Of a DNA stretch of 8,930 nucleotides, positions 1 through 5,747 are shown in pieces. Location of the stretch: NCBI GenBank assembly GCA_030684755.1, contig JAUXXN010000286.1, positions 1 to 8,930 on the forward strand. The letters run 5' to 3'. Below the pieces are notes generated by a model. The model was not told the origin of the DNA. It ran no database searches and saw nothing but the letters and a program-made list of their open reading frames with translations. Source of the DNA: Hydrogenophaga sp. (GTDB lineage Bacteria > Pseudomonadota > Gammaproteobacteria > Burkholderiales > Burkholderiaceae_C). Position 1 is the first letter of the stretch; each line of letters starts with the position of its first letter. The translations under genes and the position numbers were made by a program.

Positions 1-105
1 CATTCCGTTTCCAGATCAATTGTGAACGCGAAGGCGAAGCGCAGACAGTACAAACGTACGGCAAGCGAAGCCGACAAAGTTCACGGTTGATCTGGAAATG
101 GAATC
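1..105. repeat. 105-bp inverted-repeat element at the left edge
   Basis: Positions 1-27 and 79-105 are inverted copies of each other. They match at 23 of 27 positions, with a core arm TTTCCAGATCAA, and enclose a 51-base centre. The centre has a small dyad, GTAC-AAAC-GTAC (48-59), and a direct repeat GCGAAGC (34-40 and 65-71). The right arm overlaps the stop codon of the leftward alcohol dehydrogenase by two bases, so a long stem would form at the 3' end of that mRNA. There is no T-tract within the visible part, so this is not a standard intrinsic terminator. It could be a bidirectional terminator or processing structure, or a miniature inverted-repeat element. The left arm begins at the window edge and may extend further. 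The structure is seen directly; the role is inferred. Confidence 0.6.
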
Positions 106-1240
106 ACATAGAAGATTCCAGCATCGCCCGGTAGTCCGCCACGCTGGCCAAGCGCGGGTTGGTCTTGTGGCAGTGATCGGCCAGCGCGCCTTCAATCACC
201 TTGTCAAACAGGTCGGGCGTCACGCCCATCGCGGCCAGGCCTGACGGCAGGCCCAGGCGGGCGTTCATGTCGCGAATGGCGGGGCCCAGGTCAGCGGCAC
301 TTCCCAGGCCCATGGCCTGCGCCATGCGCTCCAGACGCCGATCTTTCTGCACACTCTCGGCCTCAGCGTTGAAGGCGATCACGGCGGGCAAAAACATGGC
401 GTTCAGCGTGCCGTGGTGCAGGCGCGGGTTCACGCCGCCCAGGCTGTGGCTCAGGCTGTGCACGCAGCCCAGGCCTTTCTGGAAGGCCATGGCGCCTTGC
501 ATGCTGGCGCTCATCATGTTCAGGCGCGCTTCGCGGTCTTGTCCGTTGGTGGTGGCGCGTTCGATGTGCGCCCAGCCGCGCTGCAAGCCGTCCAGCGCAA
601 TGCCGTCGGCGGGCGGGTTGAACGGTGCAGCCATGAAGGTTTCCATGCAGTGGGCGATGGCATCCATGCCGGTGGCGGCGGTCAGTTGTGGCGGCAGGCC
701 CAGCGTCAGCTCGGGGTCGAGCAGGGCGGTTTTGGGCACCAGGTGCCAGCTGTGAAAGCCCAGTTTGCGGCCATCGTCCACGATGACAATGGCTCCGCGT
801 GCCACCTCGCTGCCGGTGCCGGCGGTGGTGGGCACCGCTATCAGTGGCGGCACGCGGTCGGTGATTTTGGGCGAGCCACCTTCGATGGTGGCGTAGGTTT
901 TCAGCGGGCCTTCGTGGGCGCTGGCGATGGCCACGCCCTTGGCGCAGTCGATGGCGCTGCCACCGCCCAGCGCAATCAACCCGTTGCAGCCCTCGCGCTG
1001 GTACACCGCCACAGCGGCGCGCACCGCCGCTTCGTTGGGGTTGGACGGCGTTTGATCAAACACCGCCAGCGGCAAGCCGGGCAGGGCGGCCCGCGCTTTG
1101 TCCAGCAGGCCCACGGCTTTCACGCCCGCATCGGTCACGATCAGCGGGCGGGTGATACCCACCCGCTGGCACTCGGCCTGCAACTGCGCCAGAGCGCCGA
1201 ACTCGATCAGGATGTTGGTCACATACAGAATTTGGGCCAT
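104..1240 (-). CDS. Iron-containing (group III) alcohol dehydrogenase
   Basis: This 378-residue protein has the usual length of the iron-dependent alcohol dehydrogenase family, soluble NAD(P)-linked enzymes that interconvert alcohols and aldehydes. The N-terminal half is the nucleotide-binding domain, with GGGSAID at residues 92-98 and the signature region PTTAGTGSEV at 137-146. The helical C-terminal half carries the metal site: Asp193 and His197 in GMDAIAHCMETF, His261 in CVHSLSH, and His275 or His276 in LHHG. FucO-type enzymes have one residue fewer between the last two histidines, so the exact last ligand is uncertain. The ATG start is preceded by GAGACACCC, a weak Shine-Dalgarno site. 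The gene stands alone, divergent from the hydrolase at 1351. Substrate is not predictable; an aldehyde or fatty alcohol linked to the nearby lipid genes is only a guess. The family call is firm. Confidence 0.93.
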   Translation of the reverse strand: MAQILYVTNILIEFGALAQLQAECQRVGITRPLIVTDAGVKAVGLLDKARAALPGLPLAVFDQTPSNPNEAAVRAAVAVYQREGCNGLIALGGGSAIDCAKGVAIASAHEGPLKTYATIEGGSPKITDRVPPLIAVPTTAGTGSEVARGAIVIVDDGRKLGFHSWHLVPKTALLDPELTLGLPPQLTAATGMDAIAHCMETFMAAPFNPPADGIALDGLQRGWAHIERATTNGQDREARLNMMSASMQGAMAFQKGLGCVHSLSHSLGGVNPRLHHGTLNAMFLPAVIAFNAEAESVQKDRRLERMAQAMGLGSAADLGPAIRDMNARLGLPSGLAAMGVTPDLFDKVIEGALADHCHKTNPRLASVADYRAMLESSM

Positions 1241-1270
1241 GGGTGTCTCGTGTTCTGGTTAAAAAACAAA

Positions 1271-1299
1271 ACTATACGGCCCATGCTGCCCACTGCCTA
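1271..1299 (-). promoter_or_regulatory. Possible promoter of the alcohol dehydrogenase gene
   Basis: Read leftward, a TATAGT box (1271-1276) lies 17 bases from TAGGCA (1294-1299), which shares four of six bases with the sigma-70 -35 consensus. It sits about 30 bases upstream of the ATG at 1240, within an A-rich patch (1259-1275) unlike the GC-rich surroundings. I found no equally good rightward promoter for the hydrolase in this spacer. This is a pattern match only. Confidence 0.3.
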
Positions 1300-1350
1300 T
1301 GCCACCCACGCGACGACCGGTCCCGCAAAAGACAGCCACAATGCGCACCC

Positions 1351-2334
1351 ATGTCGCACCACCAGAACCCCCGCGCCTTGCTCACGCCGCTCATGCGCGG
1401 CCTGCTCGACCGCATGGCCCGCGCCGGGCACCCGCCCATGCATGCGCTGTCGCCCACCCAAGCCAAAGAGTTTTACGAAGCCGGTGCCACTGTTCTCGAC
1501 ATAGCCCCCCACAAACTGGCGCGTGTGGAAGACCTGAAGCTACCAGCCCGCGATGGCTTTGAACTGCCGGCCCGCCTGTTTGCCCCGCAGGCCGAACAGC
1601 CTTTGCCGGTGCTGCTGTACCTGCACGGCGGCGGCTTTACCGTGGGCAGTGTGGCCACCCATGAGCGCCTGTGCCGCCACTTGGCGCACTTGGCGCGCTG
1701 CGCCGTGGTGTCGGTGGACTACCGGCTGGCACCGGAATGGAAATTCCCCACCGCCGTAGAAGACACCTGGGACAGCCTGGCCTGGTTGCGCGACAACGCC
1801 GCAAGGTTGCGGCTCGACGCCTCCCGCATGGCCATTGGCGGTGACAGCGCAGGCGGCACGCTGGCAGCGGTCACGGCCATAGCCGCCCGCGACGCGGGAT
1901 GGCCACTGGCGCTGCAGTTGCTGTTTTACCCTGGCTGCGCCGGCCACCAGAACACGCCCTCGCACCACACCTTTGCCAAAGGCTTTCTGCTGGAAGAGCC
2001 GCACATCAGCTACTTTTTTAACCACTACCTGCGCAGCCCGGCCGACCGCGACGACTGGCGTTTTGCCCCGCTGGACGGCGTGGACACCACCGGGCACGTG
2101 CGTGAGCTGGACGGTGTGGCCCCCGCCTGGGTGGGTCTGGCCGAATGCGACCCGCTGACCGACGAAGGTTTGCTGTACGCCGACCGCCTGCGCATGGCCG
2201 GTGTGCCCGTGGACCTGGAGATTTACGCCGGGGTGGTGCACGGTTTTATCAACTTCGGCCGCGCCATTCCGCAGGCGCTGACCGCCCACAACGACGCCGC
2301 CCGCGCGCTGCGCCATGCTTTTGGAGATACCTGA
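1351..2334 (+). CDS. Alpha/beta hydrolase, HSL-type esterase/lipase
   Basis: This 327-residue protein belongs to the hormone-sensitive-lipase-like (family IV) carboxylesterases, which hydrolyse short- to medium-chain acyl esters in the cytoplasm. The oxyanion-hole motif HGGGF is at residues 92-96, followed by DYRLAPE. The nucleophile Ser166 lies in GDSAGG, and the other triad members are Asp267 (ECDPLTDEG) and His297 (VVHGF), so the triad is complete. There is no signal peptide. The frame stays open back to a GTG at 1243, but the first 36 residues from there are basic and unlike the family, so the ATG at 1351 is preferred although its Shine-Dalgarno site is poor. The stop abuts the ATG of the thioesterase-GNAT gene, indicating one operon. 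The natural substrate is unknown; acyl esters or thioesters made by the neighbouring lipid pathway are possible. Confidence 0.9.
   Translation: MSHHQNPRALLTPLMRGLLDRMARAGHPPMHALSPTQAKEFYEAGATVLDIAPHKLARVEDLKLPARDGFELPARLFAPQAEQPLPVLLYLHGGGFTVGSVATHERLCRHLAHLARCAVVSVDYRLAPEWKFPTAVEDTWDSLAWLRDNAARLRLDASRMAIGGDSAGGTLAAVTAIAARDAGWPLALQLLFYPGCAGHQNTPSHHTFAKGFLLEEPHISYFFNHYLRSPADRDDWRFAPLDGVDTTGHVRELDGVAPAWVGLAECDPLTDEGLLYADRLRMAGVPVDLEIYAGVVHGFINFGRAIPQALTAHNDAARALRHAFGDT
2323..2326 (+). promoter_or_regulatory. Ribosome binding site of the thioesterase-GNAT gene
   Basis: GGAG lies inside the last codons of the hydrolase, eight bases before the ATG at 2335. That ATG follows the hydrolase TGA with no gap. 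The layout supports the ATG at 2335 as the true start and suggests translational coupling of the two genes. Confidence 0.65.
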
Positions 2335-3207
2335 ATGAGCACCCTGAAACGCACCGACTTTCGCTTTTTCCACCGCATGCGCGTGCGCTGGGCCGAGGTG
2401 GACATGCAAAAGATCGTGTTCAATGCCCACTACCTCATGTACTTTGACACCGCTATTTCGGATTACTGGCGTGCGCTGTGTCTGCCGTACCAGGACACCA
2501 TGGACGCGCTGCAAGGCGACTTGTACGTGGTGAAAGCCACGGTCGAATTTCACGCCTCGGCGCGGGTGGACGACCAGATTGAGGTGGCCATGAAGTGCAG
2601 CCGCATCGGCAGCTCGTCCATGACCTTCACCGGCGCCATCTTTCGGGGCGACGAACACCTGATCACCGGCGAAATCGTCTATGTGTTTGCCGACCCCACC
2701 ACCCAAAAATCGCGCCCGGTGCCGCAGGCCCTGCGCGACATCATGCTGGGTTATGAAGCGGGCGAAGCCATAAGCACGGTGAAAGTCGGCCCTTGGAGCA
2801 CGCTGGGGCCAGACGCGCAGCGCATCCGCACCGAAGTGTTTGTGCAAGAGCAGCGCATACCCAAAGAGCTGGAATGGGATGCCGCCGACGCTAAAGCCGT
2901 GCACGCCGTGGCCTACAACCGCCTGGGTGTGCCGGTGGCCACCGGGCGCTATCTGGACAAAGGCGATGGCACGGTGAAAGTGGGCCGCATGGCGGTGAAC
3001 CGTGTGTTGCGCGGCGGTAACTTAGGCCGCGACGTGTTGCACGCCTTGATGCAAGCAGCCCGCGAACACGGCGCCAGCGAAGTGGTGCTGCACGCCCAGC
3101 GCAGCGCCCAAGGGTTCTACACCCGTCTGGGTTTTGAATGCCGGGGCGAGCCGTTTGTGGAGGCGGGCATTGACCATGTGGAGATGGTCAAGGCCATTCA
3201 CCCCTGA
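2335..3207 (+). CDS. Hotdog acyl-CoA thioesterase fused to GNAT acyltransferase
   Basis: This 290-residue protein has two domains. Residues 1 to about 140 are a 4HBT/FadM/YbgC-type hotdog thioesterase: RWAEVDMQKIVFNAHYLMYFD (18-38) carries the conserved Asp23, and the closing strand is TGEIVYVFADP. These enzymes hydrolyse acyl-CoA or acyl-ACP thioesters. Residues from about 150 to 287 resemble ElaA/YjcF-like GNAT proteins, with VFVQEQRIP near residue 168, the cofactor segment GRMAVNRVLRGGNLG (217-231), and a C-terminal block of AQRSAQGFYTRLGF, GEPFVEAGI and DHVEM. The pyrophosphate loop reads RGGNLG where RGxGxG is usual, so Asn229 replaces a glycine. Typical single-domain members are about 130-150 residues each, so this is a true fusion. 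It is co-transcribed with the hydrolase. An attractive but unproven role is to release or transfer acyl chains made by the Pfa-type synthase. Confidence 0.88.
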   Translation: MSTLKRTDFRFFHRMRVRWAEVDMQKIVFNAHYLMYFDTAISDYWRALCLPYQDTMDALQGDLYVVKATVEFHASARVDDQIEVAMKCSRIGSSSMTFTGAIFRGDEHLITGEIVYVFADPTTQKSRPVPQALRDIMLGYEAGEAISTVKVGPWSTLGPDAQRIRTEVFVQEQRIPKELEWDAADAKAVHAVAYNRLGVPVATGRYLDKGDGTVKVGRMAVNRVLRGGNLGRDVLHALMQAAREHGASEVVLHAQRSAQGFYTRLGFECRGEPFVEAGIDHVEMVKAIHP

Positions 3208-3863
3208 ACCGCCGCGTTGTCGGCCTGGCCTTTGGCCAACACCTGTGTTCCGCTGATGACCATGCGGACCATCACGACGATTTGGCGGTTGAATTCTTGG
3301 TGCTGCTCAGGGGGCAGATCCAACGCCGTGGCACCCATGGCAAACACCAACCGGGTAATGGCTTTGGCGGTGAGTGCGGGTTCGTAAAGACCGGTTTTTT
3401 TCACCGAAGCCAGGCTGATCAGATCGAGCCGCAACTCGTCTTCAAAAAAGTTCAGCTGCCGCTCCACCGCTTGCTTGAAGGCGGCAGACCCGACCGTGCC
3501 CTCACGCAAAAATATGTGCAGCAAGGGATCGTCTGCGTGCAGCCGGGCCATGAAAGCGTCGGTGCAGCTTTGCACCACGCTGTGCTCAGACCTTGCGCGC
3601 TGGCGGGCCTCGCCAATGATTTGCCGCAGCGACGCACCCGCCAGATCAATCAGCGCCACGGCCAGTTCGTCCATGTCCCGAAAGTGGCGGTAAAAACTGT
3701 TGGGCGCCATACCCGCTTCGCGAGCCACTTCACGCAGGCTCAGCGTTGACACGCTGCGGTTGGGCCCCAGCAACTTGAGTGCCGCATCGATGATGTCGTC
3801 GCGCGAAATATGCTGTTTTCGACCCGCTGAACCGGGCTGAACAGTGGGTTTTTGACTGCTCAT
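3198..3863 (-). CDS. TetR-family regulator, FabR-like
   Basis: This 221-residue cytoplasmic DNA-binding protein has an N-terminal helix-turn-helix at about residues 40-62. The stretch LREVAREAGMAPNSFYRHF (43-61) continues as RDMDELA and is nearly identical to E. coli FabR, which represses unsaturated fatty acid genes according to the acyl pool. The effector domain also follows FabR in spacing, with FLREGTVGSAAFKQAV (118-133) and VFAMGATALDL (173-183). The ATG at 3863 is chosen because GAGGA lies five bases upstream; a TTG at 3875 would add four residues and place that site inside the gene. The 3' end overlaps the thioesterase-GNAT gene by 10 bp, tail to tail. The gene is divergent from pfaD across a symmetric operator-like site, so autorepression and control of pfaD-pfaA are inferred. 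Effector specificity is unknown. Confidence 0.9.
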   Translation of the reverse strand: MSSQKPTVQPGSAGRKQHISRDDIIDAALKLLGPNRSVSTLSLREVAREAGMAPNSFYRHFRDMDELAVALIDLAGASLRQIIGEARQRARSEHSVVQSCTDAFMARLHADDPLLHIFLREGTVGSAAFKQAVERQLNFFEDELRLDLISLASVKKTGLYEPALTAKAITRLVFAMGATALDLPPEQHQEFNRQIVVMVRMVISGTQVLAKGQADNAAVQG

Positions 3864-3868
3864 GGGTG

Positions 3869-3873
3869 TCCTC
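3869..3873 (-). promoter_or_regulatory. Ribosome binding site of the FabR-like gene
   Basis: GAGGA on the minus strand lies five bases before the ATG at 3861-3863. It decides in favour of this start over the upstream in-frame TTG at 3873-3875, with which it overlaps. Confidence 0.65.
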
Positions 3874-3884
3874 AAGTTTTTTTT

Positions 3885-3913
3885 ATCATAGCGGAGACAA
3901 TAATATACAAACG
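3885..3913 (-). promoter_or_regulatory. Possible promoter of the FabR-like gene
   Basis: Read leftward, TATGAT (3885-3890) is a good -10 box about 22 bases from the start codon. The matching -35 zone (about 3907-3913) falls inside the dyad and is poor, with GTTTGT or CGTTTG depending on spacing. If used, binding to the dyad would block it, consistent with autoregulation. The -10 match is seen; function is inferred. Confidence 0.4.
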
Positions 3914-3938
3914 TATATACATGTGTATTTCATTGTCT
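3895..3938. promoter_or_regulatory. 44-bp dyad, probable operator of the FabR-like regulator
   Basis: The stretch is symmetric about the axis between 3916 and 3917. Outer arms AGACAAT (3895-3901) and ATTGTCT (3932-3938) pair perfectly. Inner arms ATACAAACGTAT (3905-3916) and ATACATGTGTAT (3917-3928) pair at 10 of 12 positions. Overall 18 of 22 pairs match. It lies in the AT-rich spacer between two divergent genes, one of them a TetR-type regulator. It covers the -35 zone of both putative promoters and touches the rightward -10 box. TetR-family proteins bind such palindromes as dimers or pairs of dimers. The symmetry is seen directly; the identity of the binding protein is inferred from position. 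Confidence 0.65.
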
Positions 3939-3943
3939 ATACT
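3916..3943 (+). promoter_or_regulatory. Possible promoter of pfaD-pfaA
   Basis: TATACT (3938-3943) is a near-consensus -10 box. TATACA (3916-3921), 16 bases upstream, shares four of six bases with the -35 consensus and lies on the dyad. A transcript would start near 3950 and carry a leader of about 70 bases. A weaker alternative is TTGACG (3962-3967), 17 bases before TTACCT (3985-3990), which overlaps the leader hairpins. Confidence 0.45.
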
Positions 3944-3967
3944 CCTTCGGAACAAAACCTATTGACG

Positions 3968-3992
3968 GCCTGTTTTCACAGGCGTTACCTGT
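3968..3992 (+). promoter_or_regulatory. Overlapping alternative hairpins in the pfaD leader
   Basis: GCCTGT (3968-3973) and ACAGGC (3978-3983) form a perfect 6-bp stem with a 4-base loop. The same ACAGG (3978-3982) can instead pair with a second CCTGT at 3988-3992 across a 5-base loop. The two foldings exclude each other. As DNA, the three half-sites could equally be a second small operator, and they overlap the alternative promoter TTGACG/TTACCT. Both stems are short, and nothing shows that either is functional. Confidence 0.35.
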
Positions 3993-4019
3993 ACTCTCAA
4001 ATCCATTGGGTCCATCGTG

Positions 4020-5633
4020 ATGAACACTCAGCTCACCCCTGTCGGCCATTGGCGGCCAGGCTCACAACAGCCGGTTTTTGAGCCGTCCGAGCTGGCGGCC
4101 TTGCTGACCCAGATTCGCCAGCCCGTACACGTGGTGCGCGACCTGGCCCGCCACCGCATTGGCCTGGCCACGGGCGGTGCCGTCAACAGCGCAGCGGCGG
4201 CGGGGGACTTCCCGCTGTTGGCCACGCTGCCCGCCATCTACCCCGAGTGGCTGGGTGACCGTTCGTTTTGCGAGGCGCATGGCGTGCGCTTTCCGTACAT
4301 CGCGGGCGAAATGGCCAATGGCATTGCCACCACGCGCATGTGCATTGCCATGGCGGGCGCGGGCATGCTGGGCTTCTTTGGTGCTGGTGGCCTGGGTTAC
4401 CCGCGTGTCGAAGAAGCGGTGGACGAACTGGTGGCCAAGCTGGGCACCGCTGCGCCCTGGGGTGTCAACCTCATCCACTCGCCCAACGAGGCTGCGCTGG
4501 AAGACCGCGTGGCCGACCTGTTGATTCGCAAAAACGTGCCCATCATTTCGGCCTCGGCGTTCATGGGCCTGACCCCTGCCGTGGTGCGCTGCGCCGTGGC
4601 AGGCTTGCACTTGGATGCCCAAGGCCGCATTGCCCGCAAGCGCCGGGTGTTTGCCAAAATTTCACGCCGTGAGGTGGCGACCCGGTTCATGTCGCCAGCG
4701 CCACAAGACATCTTGAACGCCTTGCTGGCCAAGAACCTGATCACCCCGACCGAAGCCGAGTTGGCAGCCCGTGTACCCGTGGCCGAAGACATCACGGTGG
4801 AAGCCGACAGTGGTGGCCACACCGACAACCAGTTGCTGGTGGCCCTGTTCCCGACCATCATGGCCCTGCGCGATGAACTGGTGGCCCAACACGGTTTCGA
4901 GCGTCCGATTCGGGTGGGTGCAGCCGGTGGGCTGGGCACGCCGGGCTCGCTGGCAGCGGCCTTTTCCATGGGCGCGGCCTATGTGGTCACCGGCTCGGTC
5001 AACCAGGCGGCGGTCGAAGCGGGCCTGTCTGACGCAGGCAAGGCCATGCTGGCCCAGGCCGATGTGGCCGACGTGATCATGGCCCCGGCGGCCGACATGT
5101 TCGAGCTGGGCGTGAACGTGCAGGTGCTCAAGCGCGGCACCATGTTTGGCGTGCGCTCGTCCAAGCTGTACGAGGCCTGGCATTCGCATGCATCGCTGGA
5201 AGCCATTCCAGCAGAACTCAAAACCCGGTTGGAGCGCGACGTGCTGCACGCCACCTTCGATGAGATTTGGGCCGAGACCAAGGGCTTCTGGCTCAAGCGC
5301 GATGCCACGGAGGTGGCCCGCGCCGAAGCCGACCCCAAGCACCGCATGGCGCTGGTGTTCCGGTGGTATTTGGGCAAGGCCAGCAAGTGGGCCATTGACG
5401 GCGAGGCCTCGCGCCGCGCCGACTACCAAATCTGGTCAGGCCCGGCCATGGGCGCGTTCAACCGCTGGGCCGAAGGCTCGTTTCTGGCCGAGCCGCGCAA
5501 CCGCACGCTGGTGCAGATTGCGCTGAACCTGCTCGAAGGTGCCGCCGTCATCACCCGCGCCAGCCAGTTGCGCAGCTTTGGGCTGCCCGTGTCCGCCGCC
5601 GCATTCCAGTTCAAGCCCAGGCCATTGGCCTGA
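4020..5633 (+). CDS. pfaD: PfaD-type FMN enoyl reductase of a Pfa/secondary-lipid synthase
   Basis: This 537-residue protein is a trans-acting enoyl reductase of the nitronate-monooxygenase-like TIM-barrel fold. It uses FMN to reduce enoyl chains held on the synthase ACPs. Residues 94-330 form the barrel: GEMANGIATT near 96, FFGAGGLGYPRVEEA (119-133), SASAFMGLTPAVVR (177-190), and SGGHTDN (264-270) with His267 at the family's catalytic position. The FMN phosphate site is GAAGGLGTPGS (300-310), followed by TGSVNQAAVEAGLSD (324-338). The family-specific tail follows with DMFELGVNVQVLKRG (359-373), SSKLYEAW and a C-terminal IWSGPAMGAFNRW. Length and all blocks are those of PfaD, including PksE-like trans reductases. 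A GTG at 4017 precedes the ATG at 4020; the nearby GGG (4008-4010) fits either, and ATG is preferred. It is probably co-transcribed with pfaA and controlled by the FabR-like protein. Confidence 0.93.
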   Translation: MNTQLTPVGHWRPGSQQPVFEPSELAALLTQIRQPVHVVRDLARHRIGLATGGAVNSAAAAGDFPLLATLPAIYPEWLGDRSFCEAHGVRFPYIAGEMANGIATTRMCIAMAGAGMLGFFGAGGLGYPRVEEAVDELVAKLGTAAPWGVNLIHSPNEAALEDRVADLLIRKNVPIISASAFMGLTPAVVRCAVAGLHLDAQGRIARKRRVFAKISRREVATRFMSPAPQDILNALLAKNLITPTEAELAARVPVAEDITVEADSGGHTDNQLLVALFPTIMALRDELVAQHGFERPIRVGAAGGLGTPGSLAAAFSMGAAYVVTGSVNQAAVEAGLSDAGKAMLAQADVADVIMAPAADMFELGVNVQVLKRGTMFGVRSSKLYEAWHSHASLEAIPAELKTRLERDVLHATFDEIWAETKGFWLKRDATEVARAEADPKHRMALVFRWYLGKASKWAIDGEASRRADYQIWSGPAMGAFNRWAEGSFLAEPRNRTLVQIALNLLEGAAVITRASQLRSFGLPVSAAAFQFKPRPLA

Positions 5634-5671
5634 GCGGCACCGGTTCGCAACCACCCGTTTTGATCCTGCCT

Positions 5672-5686
5672 GGCCCGTTTTGGGCC
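5672..5686 (+). other. Small hairpin in the pfaD-pfaA spacer
   Basis: GGCCC (5672-5676) and GGGCC (5682-5686) can pair around a 5-base GTTTT loop, followed by TTT. A separate run of seven T lies at 5700-5706 but is not adjacent to the stem. The stem is too short for a confident terminator; partial termination or mRNA processing between the two genes is possible. The rest of the 114-bp spacer shows no clear promoter. Confidence 0.25.
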
Positions 5687-5747
5687 TTTGCCGTCCCCGT
5701 TTTTTTCGTCATCACGCTCTGCCAAAGAGATTTTCGAGAACGTCCCC

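Noticed and set aside
1243..1350. 36-residue N-terminal extension of the hydrolase from the GTG at 1243
   Set aside because: The extra residues are basic and unlike HSL-type esterases, and the GTG would sit almost on the start codon of the divergent gene. The ATG at 1351 gives the normal family length.
413..1504. 363-codon rightward open frame across the dehydrogenase region
   Set aside because: It lies antisense to a complete alcohol dehydrogenase and is rich in His, Gly, Gln and Ala with no family motif. It is a shadow frame of high-GC codon use.
1540..2904. 454-codon leftward open frame over the hydrolase and thioesterase-GNAT genes
   Set aside because: It runs opposite two genes with full catalytic motifs and crosses their junction. 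Composition (Gly, His, Val, Gln rich) is typical of an antisense shadow.
5700..5706. T-run as an intrinsic terminator after pfaD
   Set aside because: The only nearby stem (5672-5686) ends 13 bases earlier and is just 5 bp, so stem and T-run do not form a standard terminator.
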